This document shows, in pieces, positions 25,748 to 34,289 of a stretch of DNA of 64,000 bases; the stretch's first letter is position 1, and each line of letters opens with the position of its first letter. The translations under genes and the position numbers were made by a program. Source of the stretch: Heterotrichella gracilis (taxonomy: Eukaryota > Sar > Xanthophyceae > Tribonematales > Xanthonemataceae); NCBI GenBank assembly GCA_032358255.1, contig JAULBX010011099.1:620001-684000 (forward strand), written 5' to 3'. Under the pieces are notes generated by a model. It saw only the letters and a list, made by a program, of their open reading frames with translations, ran no database searches and was not told where the DNA came from.

Positions 25748-25784
25748 ATTGATAATAAACAGATTAAGAGGATATAATTAAGAA

Positions 25785-26042
25785 ATGAATTTAGAAGAAT
25801 TTAGAGAGATGGATTTAGATCGCAGATGTGATGCGATTTGGGAGTGGGGATTTTATGTAAGTAGACAAAAAACGAATACGATAAACGCCGTACTTTATTC
25901 AATAAACGGTTTTTTTGCAGAAATGATCTTACGTTTAGAAGACAATGCCATCATTGATGTGGTAGCCATTGAAACTATAACCAAAACAGAGGACATAGGT
26001 TATTTTATCAAAAAAGATAACCCTTTCGCGAAGTATTTATAA
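25785..26042 (+). CDS. Small conserved-looking protein, unknown
   Basis: 85 aa, compact alpha/beta sequence with an acidic N-terminal helix (MNLEEFREMDLDRRCDAIWEW) and two hydrophobic strands. No signal peptide. The composition and the -7 box upstream argue for a real gene. It resembles the short uncharacterised proteins common in this phylum, but I cannot name a family. Confidence 0.6.
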   Translation: MNLEEFREMDLDRRCDAIWEWGFYVSRQKTNTINAVLYSINGFFAEMILRLEDNAIIDVVAIETITKTEDIGYFIKKDNPFAKYL

Positions 26043-26153
26043 CAGCATTCAATTTTAGGGAAAAAGCTTTTGCGGTCATAAAGATCGTGAGTTTGAATTT
26101 TTTAGCGAAACGAATCTAAAAGATCCCTTTCATACGCGTCTTATTAAATAAAT

Positions 26154-26768
26154 TTATTTAAAAAACTTATTGAACAGATAATAAAAAAGCACAATGGCGC
26201 CCAATGAAATCAATACGATCACAATGCTTTCATTGATGTTGGGTTTAATATTTCTTCCGTCGATCTGACTTTTCTGCTCCACCAAAGTTCGATGTAAGCC
26301 AAGGTTTTTTCTCAAAAAGGCAAGTTCATCTTCATAATCATTGCCATAGGTGTAGGTGTAAAAATCTTCTTTATCTATTTTGAAAAACTTACGACTTCTG
26401 CTACACCAATCCATTAAAGCATTGTCTAATTGTTTGTAACGGCTGTAAATGATCCACTCGTCGCCCACAGAAAATTTTTGAGCACACTCAACATTACATT
26501 CAAACAAAACTTTAAATCGTTCTTCCGAATTACCTTTGTATAATTCCTCCACCTCAAAAACAGCTTCTCCAAATTTATCCTTGCAGTCGATCACACTCAC
26601 AATCTTACCCTTAAAAATGATCTCGTATTTATTGCATTCATCAACACTTAACTGTGTAAGCGGACATTGGCAGGCTTCTGCCGGCGCTGAATACAAGAAT
26701 AATAGAAGGCCTAAAACAAAAACCCTTGATTGTTTCTTGATAAAGTTTTGTGTGGAAAGTAAGAACAA
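26154..26768 (-). CDS. Secreted, C-terminally anchored TIMP/NTR-like domain protein
   Basis: 204 aa. A signal-type hydrophobic segment (about 14-28) ends at ACQCPL, placing the CxC motif at the mature N-terminus as in tissue-inhibitor-of-metalloprotease/netrin-like domains. An OB-like beta core follows (IIFKGKIVSVIDCKD, AVFEVEELYKGN, CNVECAQKFSVGDEWIIYSR, WCSRSRKF), with paired cysteines. A C-terminal helix (about 177-199) should anchor it. Function in bacteria is unassigned. Its 3' neighbour is convergent; its start is 10 bp from the hutH stop on the same strand. Confidence 0.7.
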   Translation of the reverse strand: MFLLSTQNFIKKQSRVFVLGLLLFLYSAPAEACQCPLTQLSVDECNKYEIIFKGKIVSVIDCKDKFGEAVFEVEELYKGNSEERFKVLFECNVECAQKFSVGDEWIIYSRYKQLDNALMDWCSRSRKFFKIDKEDFYTYTYGNDYEDELAFLRKNLGLHRTLVEQKSQIDGRNIKPNINESIVIVLISLGAIVLFYYLFNKFFK

Positions 26769-26778
26769 AAGTAAAAAT

Positions 26779-28275
26779 TTAAGAAGCGTTAAAATTAGTC
26801 TTTAAAAATTGTTGTGAAGCCTGCATCAGATCATATACCACTTCATCGTGGCGCATCACAAAAACAACCTTACGGTATTCTTTCATTAAGGCTTCAATTG
26901 TTGGCGATGATTTTAAAGGCCTTCTGAATTCCAAGGCTTGCGACGCATTCAACAACTCAATGGCCAGTACCTTTTCGGCATTGTTCATTACCTGATAACA
27001 TTTGGTGGCCGCATTGGCTCCCATGCTCACATGGTCTTCTTGTCCGTTACTACTTACAATACTATCCACACTGGCCGGGGTACACAATTGTTTATTCTGA
27101 CTCACAATGCTTGCAGCTGTATATTGCGGAATCATAAATCCGGAATTTAATCCGGCATTGGGCGTTAAAAAGGGAGGTAAATTTCGTTGGCCTGAAATTA
27201 AAAGATACGTTCTTCTCTCAGAAATATTTGCTAATTCAGCCATGGCAATGCTTAAAAAGTCAAAAGCCAAAGCTAAAGGTTGACCATGAAAATTTCCGCC
27301 GCTTAAAATTTCATCTTCTTCCATAAAGATGGTAGGATTATCGGTCACCGAATTAATTTCCACTTCAATCACTTTTGTGACATAAGCAACAGTGTCTTTT
27401 GTGGCACCATGCACCTGCGGCACACAGCGAAACGAGTAGGGGTCTTGTACTTGCGTTTTTTCTTTGGCAATGAGTTCACTGCCTTCTAAAATACTGCGAA
27501 TGGCTTTGGCTGTTTGTAATTGGCCGGCATGCGGACGAATGGTATGTAAATGTTCTTTAAACGGATCGATGCGTGCATCAAAGGCATCAATCGATAAAGC
27601 GGTAATGGTGTCAGAGGCATGAATGAGATGCTGCGCTTTTAATAAACAATATACACCATAAGCACTCATAAATTGAGTACCATTTAATAAGGCCAGTCCT
27701 TCTTTCGATTTTAATTTGATGGGACTTATTTTTTTCTGATCAAAAACAACGGCAGTATCTAACTTAGATCCCTTGTAATTGACTTTCCCTAATCCTAAAA
27801 TAGGTAAACACAAATGGGCCAGAGGGGCAAGGTCGCCACTAGCACCTAATGAACCTTGCTGGTATATAACCGGATAAATTCGGTTGTTTAAGAGTTCACA
27901 TAATTTTTCAACGGTTTGTAATTGCACACCGCTTTTACCATAGGATAAAGACTGTACCTTTAAAAAGATCATTAAACGTACCACATCTTGTGGCACTTCA
28001 TCACCCATGCCGCAAGCATGACTTTTTACTAAATTTTCCTGCAATTGTTCCAGATCTTTATCCGGAATAATGACATTACATAAGGAACCAAAACCGGTGT
28101 TGATGCCGTAAATAGGCTGATCATTATTTTTTAATTTAGTATCCAGATAATGGCGGCAGTCGCTGATGGCTTTTTTAGAAACTTCTGAAAGCACGATGGT
28201 TGCTTCCTTATCTTTCATGAATCGGTTTAATTCGGAAAGACTTAATGCTTTGGTATGATCAATTATAAATTCCAT
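26779..28275 (-). CDS. hutH: Histidine ammonia-lyase
   Basis: 498 aa, typical length. The MIO prosthetic group forms from the Ala-Ser-Gly triad in GSLGASGDLAPLAHL (about 141-155). Other conserved blocks: YGINTGFGSLCN, NGTQFMSAYG, DPYSFRCVPQVHGA, SGGNFHGQPLA and QEDHVSMGA. It converts L-histidine to urocanate and ammonia, the first step of histidine breakdown. It starts one base after the hisS stop, without other hut genes in the window. Confidence 0.95.
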   Translation of the reverse strand: MEFIIDHTKALSLSELNRFMKDKEATIVLSEVSKKAISDCRHYLDTKLKNNDQPIYGINTGFGSLCNVIIPDKDLEQLQENLVKSHACGMGDEVPQDVVRLMIFLKVQSLSYGKSGVQLQTVEKLCELLNNRIYPVIYQQGSLGASGDLAPLAHLCLPILGLGKVNYKGSKLDTAVVFDQKKISPIKLKSKEGLALLNGTQFMSAYGVYCLLKAQHLIHASDTITALSIDAFDARIDPFKEHLHTIRPHAGQLQTAKAIRSILEGSELIAKEKTQVQDPYSFRCVPQVHGATKDTVAYVTKVIEVEINSVTDNPTIFMEEDEILSGGNFHGQPLALAFDFLSIAMAELANISERRTYLLISGQRNLPPFLTPNAGLNSGFMIPQYTAASIVSQNKQLCTPASVDSIVSSNGQEDHVSMGANAATKCYQVMNNAEKVLAIELLNASQALEFRRPLKSSPTIEALMKEYRKVVFVMRHDEVVYDLMQASQQFLKTNFNAS

Positions 28276-28276
28276 T

Positions 28277-29656
28277 CTAATGTTTTGTTAAATGTTCAAT
28301 AAGGTGAATAAGGTTAAATTCTTTTTGTTCACCGTTTTTCATGTTTTTTAATGCTAATATCCCACTCTCCATTTCCTTGCTGCCAACGGTGCAAACAAAG
28401 GGAATGTTTTTTTTATTGGCGTAATCAAATTGTTTACTTAATTTTTTGGTGAGGTCCGGATAAATTTCACATGAAATAGAATTGGCTCTGCATTCTTCTG
28501 CTAATCGTAAACAATAAAATTGGGTTTGTGCATCAAAATGTGTAAATAATAATTGAGTACCACTGTTTTTAGAAATACTTTCCGGAAATAAATTTAATTC
28601 TTCCATCACGTCATAAATTCTGTCTACGCCAAATGAAATGCCAACACCGCTCATGTTAGGTAAACCGAAGATGCCGGTGAGATCGTCGTAACGGCCTCCG
28701 CCCAGGATACTCGAGTTCATGCTACCCGCTTTTGGTTTTACTTCAAAAATGCTACCTGTGTAATAGTTTAAACCGCGGGCCAAAGTAATATCCAATTCCA
28801 ATTCGGCATGTTTAAGAAAGGCATTGTTCAATAAAAACTCAATTTCTTCCAGACCTTTTTTTCCTTCTTCTGTAGAGCCTATCATTGTTTCCAGAATTTC
28901 CAGTTTTTGAGCATTGCTGCCTTTAAAATCAAGCAAAGGTTGTAAGCTAAGGATGGCTTTCTCCGAGATTCCTTTTTCAGCGAGTTCTTTATTCACGCCT
29001 TCTTTTCCAATCTTGTCAATTTTATCTATCGCAACAGTAATATCAATGATCTTATCAGGTTCCTGAATGACCTCGGCAATGGCAGATAAGATTTTTCGGT
29101 TGTTGAATTTTAAGAGCACCGGAATAGTGAGTTCCTGAAAGGATTTATCCATCATAGAGATCAGATCCAATTCATTCATCAGCGAATTGCTTCCAATTAC
29201 ATCGGCATCACATTGGTAAAACTCACGGTAACGGCCTTTTTGCGGACGGTCAGCACGCCAAACGGGTTGTATTTGTGAGCGTTTAAAAGGAAAAGTAAGC
29301 AAATGCTGATTCATCACCACAAATCGGGCAAAGGGCACAGTAAGATCATAGCGAAGGGCTTTTTCAGTGAGTTCAGCTGAGTTTCTGGCCGATTCCAACG
29401 AAAGTTCAAATTCTTTTTTTAGGACATCCTTATTTTTTGCCTCATGAATGCGTGAATTAAGGATCTTAAAGATCAATTGATCGCCTTCCTCCCCATATTT
29501 TCCGGTTAAAGTACCAATGTTTTCCATCGATGGGGTTTCAATGGGCAAATACCCAAAAAGTTCAAAATTTTTGCGAAGAAGCGATAAGATGTATTGTCTT
29601 TTCTGCATTTCTGCAGGACCAAAATCGCGTGTTCCCCTAGGTATGGAAGGTTTCAT
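28277..29656 (-). CDS. hisS: Histidyl-tRNA synthetase
   Basis: 459 aa class II synthetase. Motif 1 region and opening (IPRGTRDFGPAEMQKR), motif 2 (FKRSQIQPVWRADRPQKGRYREFYQCDADV), the HisA motif LARGLNYYTGSIFEV and motif 3 GGGRYDDLTGIFG with GISFGVDRIYDV are all present. The C-terminal anticodon-binding domain starts near 360. A TAAGTTTG box lies upstream at 29678-29685. Cotranscribed with hutH. Confidence 0.96.
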   Translation of the reverse strand: MKPSIPRGTRDFGPAEMQKRQYILSLLRKNFELFGYLPIETPSMENIGTLTGKYGEEGDQLIFKILNSRIHEAKNKDVLKKEFELSLESARNSAELTEKALRYDLTVPFARFVVMNQHLLTFPFKRSQIQPVWRADRPQKGRYREFYQCDADVIGSNSLMNELDLISMMDKSFQELTIPVLLKFNNRKILSAIAEVIQEPDKIIDITVAIDKIDKIGKEGVNKELAEKGISEKAILSLQPLLDFKGSNAQKLEILETMIGSTEEGKKGLEEIEFLLNNAFLKHAELELDITLARGLNYYTGSIFEVKPKAGSMNSSILGGGRYDDLTGIFGLPNMSGVGISFGVDRIYDVMEELNLFPESISKNSGTQLLFTHFDAQTQFYCLRLAEECRANSISCEIYPDLTKKLSKQFDYANKKNIPFVCTVGSKEMESGILALKNMKNGEQKEFNLIHLIEHLTKH

Positions 29657-29677
29657 GAATGCTTTAAATAATTAGCG

Positions 29678-29685
29678 CAAACTTA
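29678..29685 (-). promoter_or_regulatory. -7 promoter box (TAAGTTTG) of hisS-hutH
   Basis: Exact TAnnTTTG on the minus strand, 22 bp before the hisS ATG; the -33 element is not obvious. Confidence 0.45.
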
Positions 29686-29879
29686 CTAAAAAAGGGAGGA
29701 TTTTGACCATTTAAAAAGCTATTTCCTCCGGCTTGTTTTTTATTTATTTAACAAGCAAATAGCAGGCGATCTGCTAAACTTTTTGGCTCCTTTTTTGTCT
29801 TTAACTCACATCAACACTCACTTGTGAGATTATTCGAGGCTAAATAATGATTATACTACATGAATGGCAAATTTCATCC

Positions 29880-29918
29880 ATGGAAACTTGCGAGGGAAAA
29901 TTAGTTTCCATAGTTTAG
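29880..29918 (+). promoter_or_regulatory. Promoter with overlapping 9-bp inverted repeat (operator candidate)
   Basis: TTG at 29888-29890 and TAGTTTAG at 29911-29918 are 20 bp apart. Exact arms ATGGAAACT (29880-29888) and AGTTTCCAT (29903-29911) frame the spacer, so a bound dimer would block the promoter of the TonB/DUF4249 operon. Confidence 0.45.
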
Positions 29919-29952
29919 CGCCCGATTTAAAAACACAGTACTCAAATCAATT

Positions 29953-32304
29953 ATGAAATTAAAATACACTCTCGTATTCTTCCTTTTCTCCTTTGCATTT
30001 TTTGCACAGGAAAAAGCAACCATCAGTGGTTACATTAAAGATTCTAAAAACGGGGAATCATTGATTGGCGCCACCATTTATAAAATGGGATCCAGCAGCG
30101 GTGCCTCAGCCAACGAATATGGATTTTATTCATTGACCTTACCAAAGGGTCCTCATGTAATTGCCGTTAGTTTAATTGGTTATGCGACCTATACTTTCGC
30201 GATTGAACTCGATAAAAACATCACTAAAAATATTGAAATTGGTGAAGAAGGAAAAAATTTAGAAGAAGTAGTTATTACCGGCGAAGCCGAAGATAAAAAC
30301 ATTACCAGTGTTGAAATGAGTGTCGCCAAACTCGACATTAAACAAATAAATAAAATTCCGGCATTATTAGGTGAAGTAGATGTGATCCGTTCTATTCAGT
30401 TATTGCCGGGCGTTACTACCATTGGTGAAGGAGCCAGTGGATTTAATGTGCGCGGAGGAAACATCGATCAGAATTTAATTTTAATGGATGAAGCACCGGT
30501 GTATAATTCATCGCACTTGTTTGGTTTTTTCTCTGTGTTTAATCCCGATGCCGTAAAAGATGTTAAGTTATTAAAAGGTGGAATTCCTTCGCAGTATGGT
30601 GGACGTGTATCGTCTATTTTAGATGTGCGTTTAAAAGAAGGAAATAGTAAAAAATTAGCAGTGACCGGAGGGGTTGGTACTATTTTTAGCCGCCTTAGTA
30701 TTGAAGCGCCAATAATTAAAGATAAGGCCAGCTTTATTATTGCCGGCAGAAGAAGTTACATTGATGCTTTGGTAAAACCTTTTGCAAAGTCTACAAGTCC
30801 GATTAAAAACGCTGATTTTTATTTTTATGATTTAACCGCCAAATTTAATTACCGTATTAATGATAAGAACACGGTGTTTATTAGTGGATATTTAGGAAGA
30901 GATGTTTTTGGTGCTCCTGCTTTTTCATTTAACTGGGGAAATGCCACGGCTACTGCCCGTTGGAACAGGGTGCTGGGTAAAAAATTATTCATGAACCTAA
31001 CAGCCTTCTATAGTAATTATCAATATAATTTGAAATTTTCTACCGAAGATAATCAGGCTTTTAATTGGAATAGTGATATTATTAATTACAGTTTAAAACC
31101 CGATTTTATTTATTACCTCAATCCCCGCAATACCATTCGTTTTGGAGCCCAGGCATTTTATTATGACTTTTTACCTTACGATGCCACCGGCACATTTGCC
31201 GATGGAGATATTAAGTTTCTGGCAGATAAACGTTATGGAGGCGAATACTCTGCATACATCGGTAATGAACAAAAACTCACACAAAAATTAACCATGGAAT
31301 ATGGTCTTCGTTTGAGTATGTATACCTACATCGGAAAAGGAACTGCTTATTATTTCAGAGATACCATTCCAAATACAGCTAAACCATTAGATTACAGTCA
31401 AGAATACTCAGCCTGGGAATTGATAAAGGGATATGTTAATCCTGAACCTCGTTTCTCCATGAATTACATCCTGAATAAATCTACTTCCGTAAAAGCCAGT
31501 TATAACCGCATGGCTCAGTACATTCAGTTGATCAGTAACACCGCTGCAAGTACGCCTTTAGATGTGTATACAATTGCTTCTAATAATTTAAAACCCCTTA
31601 TTGCCGATCAGGGAAGTGTAGGTCTCTTTAAAAACTTTAAAGACAATATGTTTGAAACTTCCGTTGAGGTGTATTATAAATATTTACAAAATCAACTGGA
31701 CTATATCGATAACGCCGATCTGTTCATTAATCCAACTGTTGAGAATCAATTATTACAAGGTTTAGGCAGGGCCTATGGAGCCGAGTTTTACGTAAAAAAA
31801 TCAAAAGGTAAAATTCAGGGTTGGGTAAGTTACACCTTAAGTAAAACGGAACGTTTGGTGAGAGGGATCAGCAACGATAATTGGTTCTTCAGCCGTTATG
31901 ACAGAACACACGTATTAAATGTGGTGGTGAATTATGATATTACCAAACGTTGGAACATCGCTGCCAATTTTGTTTATCTGAGCGGCGTACCGGGCACCTT
32001 CCCAAATTCAAAAGTGCAGATTCAAAATTTAAATATTCCGTATAATACTACCGGAAACCGTAACAATTACCGTATTACACCCTACCACCGTTTAGATTTG
32101 GGAGCGACCTATTCATTCAAAAAGAACGAAACCCGTCGTTACAAGCAAACCTTGGTGTTCAGCGTTTACAACACTTATAACAGACGAAACGCATTTAGTA
32201 TTTATTTTAGAACCAATGCCGATAACCCGCTGCAAACAGAAGCTGTTCGTTATTCCATTGTAGGAACCTTTGTTCCGGCTATTACTTATAACTTTAATTT
32301 TTAA
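29953..32304 (+). CDS. TonB-dependent receptor (DUF4249-linked type)
   Basis: 783 aa. Signal peptide (1-18), carboxypeptidase-regulatory-like domain (about 22-105, ISGYIKDSKNGESLIGATIY), plug (about 115-230, FNVRGGNIDQNLILMDEAPVYNSSHLFGFF, IPSQYGGRVSSILDVRLKEG) and a 22-strand-type barrel ending AITYNFNF. The next gene, 11 bp on, is a DUF4249 lipoprotein; this pairing recurs in Bacteroidota and suggests a receptor-lipoprotein uptake complex with an unknown ligand. Confidence 0.92.
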   Translation: MKLKYTLVFFLFSFAFFAQEKATISGYIKDSKNGESLIGATIYKMGSSSGASANEYGFYSLTLPKGPHVIAVSLIGYATYTFAIELDKNITKNIEIGEEGKNLEEVVITGEAEDKNITSVEMSVAKLDIKQINKIPALLGEVDVIRSIQLLPGVTTIGEGASGFNVRGGNIDQNLILMDEAPVYNSSHLFGFFSVFNPDAVKDVKLLKGGIPSQYGGRVSSILDVRLKEGNSKKLAVTGGVGTIFSRLSIEAPIIKDKASFIIAGRRSYIDALVKPFAKSTSPIKNADFYFYDLTAKFNYRINDKNTVFISGYLGRDVFGAPAFSFNWGNATATARWNRVLGKKLFMNLTAFYSNYQYNLKFSTEDNQAFNWNSDIINYSLKPDFIYYLNPRNTIRFGAQAFYYDFLPYDATGTFADGDIKFLADKRYGGEYSAYIGNEQKLTQKLTMEYGLRLSMYTYIGKGTAYYFRDTIPNTAKPLDYSQEYSAWELIKGYVNPEPRFSMNYILNKSTSVKASYNRMAQYIQLISNTAASTPLDVYTIASNNLKPLIADQGSVGLFKNFKDNMFETSVEVYYKYLQNQLDYIDNADLFINPTVENQLLQGLGRAYGAEFYVKKSKGKIQGWVSYTLSKTERLVRGISNDNWFFSRYDRTHVLNVVVNYDITKRWNIAANFVYLSGVPGTFPNSKVQIQNLNIPYNTTGNRNNYRITPYHRLDLGATYSFKKNETRRYKQTLVFSVYNTYNRRNAFSIYFRTNADNPLQTEAVRYSIVGTFVPAITYNFNF

Positions 32305-32315
32305 GATTCAGAGCA

Positions 32316-33200
32316 ATGAAAAAGACACTAAAATTTTTGATCCTTGGTTTATTTGGCATGTTCCTGACCTCTTGTGAAGATGTGATTCAGATCGATCTGG
32401 ATGAAGGTTCCAAACTGTATGTGATTGATGCTTTTATCAATAATCTACCGGAGAAACAACTGGTGAGAGTTAACTTTAACGACTCTTATTTTAACAGCAG
32501 CGTTGCGCCGCCGGTAACAAATGCTATTGTCACCTTGACCGACTTAAATGATAATAAAGTATTCAACTTTGTTAACTCCGGAAATGGCAATTACGAATAT
32601 ATTCCAGGAGCAGATACGATGGCAAAAGTTAATCACCAATATAAATTATCGGTGACCATTGATGGTTTTGAATACACCGCCTTAACCGTGCAAAAACGTC
32701 CTGCAAAAATTTACGATATCATTGCCGAGTACGATGACGGTACAGGAGGTTTCGGTGAACCGGAAACACCTTATTATTTATGCAATTTATTGGCGAAAGA
32801 TAAAACCGACGCCAATACCGATTATTACTGGGTTAAAACATCCCGTAACGACACCTTGTTTAATGGCTCAGGGGATATCAATGTGGCCATTGACGGTACC
32901 AATGGCGCTGTGAACACAACAGAATTTGATTCTTCTTTTTTTACGCCACCCATTACTTTTTTAGGATTTAAGAAATATTATCCCGGAGATAAATGCAAAG
33001 CCGAAATACATTCTATTTCTAAAGAAACCTATTTCTTTTTTATTCAGGCTTCTGCACAAATCAACAATGGCGGCTTATTCGCCACCACACCCGAAAACAT
33101 TAAAACCAATATTGTAACGCCTTCCAACGCGGTCACAAAAGCGGTGGGTTGGTTTAACATGGCAACTACTGAAGTAAAAGAGATTGAAATACCAAAGTAG
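32316..33200 (+). CDS. DUF4249 surface lipoprotein
   Basis: 294 aa. Lipoprotein signal ending in the lipobox LTSC (Cys about 20). The following segment begins EDVIQIDLDEGSKLYVIDAF, the hallmark of DUF4249, and the rest is beta-rich. It is cotranscribed with the TonB receptor and by analogy with SusD-type partners could cap its extracellular side; this is inference. The 3' end segment around 33120-33138 is echoed in the repeat block downstream (33564-33582). Confidence 0.85.
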   Translation: MKKTLKFLILGLFGMFLTSCEDVIQIDLDEGSKLYVIDAFINNLPEKQLVRVNFNDSYFNSSVAPPVTNAIVTLTDLNDNKVFNFVNSGNGNYEYIPGADTMAKVNHQYKLSVTIDGFEYTALTVQKRPAKIYDIIAEYDDGTGGFGEPETPYYLCNLLAKDKTDANTDYYWVKTSRNDTLFNGSGDINVAIDGTNGAVNTTEFDSSFFTPPITFLGFKKYYPGDKCKAEIHSISKETYFFFIQASAQINNGGLFATTPENIKTNIVTPSNAVTKAVGWFNMATTEVKEIEIPK

Positions 33201-33628
33201 ATCTTGAATGCGCGCAGACCTGACAGGTTTATGGTTAACTCCGTTAAAAACCTGTCAGGTCTGCGCGCTTGTCTTATAATATCTTCTTAGTGCCACTCAG
33301 CGCTGTTTTCGCTTAGACCTGACAGGTTTAAACGGCGTTTAGCACAAACCTGTCAGGTCTGCGCGCTTGCCTTATAATATCTTCTTAGTGGCTCTCAGTG
33401 CTGTTTGCGCTTAGACCTGACAGGTTTCAACGGTGTTAAGGACAAACCTGTCAGGTCTGCGCGCTTTGGTCTTTACTGCCTCCTGCCCCTGCCAACTAAT
33501 TCTTTTTTCGGTGCCTCTCAGTGCTCTTAGTGTCTAAGTGGTTTAAATTCATCACATCCAAATCCTTCGAACGCGGTCACAAGGCAGTTTTTATTTTTAA
33601 ACTCAATTAAAACACAGTAATCTATTTT
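33201..33628. repeat. Intergenic repeat block: three 98-bp hairpin units plus composite repeat
   Basis: A 428-bp gap between the DUF4249 gene and the XRE gene, mostly repeat. Three hairpins, each built on AGACCTGACAGGTTT and its complement, lie at 33210-33268, 33315-33360 and 33413-33458 with a 98-bp period (measured on GCGCGCTT at 33263, 33361 and 33459). The first has perfect 21-bp arms around a 17-nt loop; the others have 15-bp arms and 16-nt loops with shared sequence AACGGYGTT. Then comes a composite ACTGCC...CTCAGTG...AAGTGG repeat (33475-33562) also found at 39641 and 40533. Confidence 0.9.
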
Positions 33629-33850
33629 CTAAAAATCCATTAATTCTCTTGGATGCACTTTAAGCGTATTTGCTATAACCATAATGGTACAAATAGTTGG
33701 ATTAATAAGGGCAGTTTCAATTCTGGCAATTTGGGATAAACTTAATCCGGATGAATAGGCTAATTCTTCCTGGCTCAGTTTTTTCTCTTTACGCAATTGT
33801 TTTAGGCGTTTGGCAAAGCGATTTAGTATTTTTTGATCCCTAAAATTCAA
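33629..33850 (-). CDS. Small XRE-family transcriptional regulator
   Basis: 73 aa, a single HTH_3 domain: RFAKRLKQLRKEKKLSQEELAYSSGLSLSQIARIETALINPT. The only start is TTG at 33850, as no Met precedes the HTH. It is divergent from a second XRE gene across 92 bp that hold two dyad sequences. No toxin-like partner gene is adjacent, so this does not look like a toxin-antitoxin pair. Likely a DNA-binding dimer acting on the shared upstream region. Confidence 0.85.
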   Translation of the reverse strand: MNFRDQKILNRFAKRLKQLRKEKKLSQEELAYSSGLSLSQIARIETALINPTICTIMVIANTLKVHPRELMDF

Positions 33851-33887
33851 GAATCAAATTTTGTTACTATAAAATGAAATAGTTATA

Positions 33888-33924
33888 GCATATATGCCAT
33901 AATACGTTTATTGTATTATATTTG
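33888..33924 (+). promoter_or_regulatory. Dyads and -7 box between the divergent XRE genes
   Basis: GCATATATGC (33888-33897) is a perfect 10-bp palindrome. ATAATAC (33899-33905) and GTATTAT (33913-33919) are exact inverted arms with a 7-nt spacer, and the right arm overlaps TATATTTG (33917-33924), an exact TAnnTTTG box for the plus-strand XRE gene. Likely operators for one or both regulators. Confidence 0.5.
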
Positions 33925-33942
33925 TCATAGAAAAATTTTCCG

Positions 33943-34179
33943 ATGAAACCCAAAGAATTCGAATTACGCATTATTAAAGCGGTTAAAACAATTAGAATTA
34001 AAAGAGATGTTAAACAACTTAATGTGGCAAATGCATTAGGTATGAGTGATAGTAATTACTGCAAAATTGAACGCGGAGAAAAAGCTATTACTATTCAGCA
34101 GTTAAGAAAGGTCTCAGAATATTTAAATTGCTCTTATCTGGAAATTTTATGGAATGCGGAATACGAAACGAATCAATAG
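33943..34179 (+). CDS. Small XRE-family transcriptional regulator
   Basis: 78 aa, HTH_3: RIIKAVKTIRIKRDVKQLNVANALGMSDSNYCKIERGEKAITIQQL, then a short helical tail. It differs from the divergent XRE protein in the recognition helix, so the two probably bind different sites. It is followed by 221 bp that contain twin 15-bp palindromes in front of the large T9SS metalloprotease gene, a possible target. Confidence 0.85.
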   Translation: MKPKEFELRIIKAVKTIRIKRDVKQLNVANALGMSDSNYCKIERGEKAITIQQLRKVSEYLNCSYLEILWNAEYETNQ

Positions 34180-34289
34180 AAGCATTCGTTAAATCGCACT
34201 CAATAAAAAATGTTTGATTTCAATTGGTTTGTTCTTCTTACTAATAAAAACACTAGTTTTTATTCACAATAGTTTCTTAAAGTAAATAC

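Noticed and set aside
33210-33466. CRISPR array
   Set aside because: Units are 98 bp with internal inverted repeats and similar, not unique, intervening sequences; no cas genes nearby.
33629-34179. Toxin-antitoxin module
   Set aside because: Both genes encode HTH proteins; neither neighbour is a toxin-sized gene with a known toxin fold.
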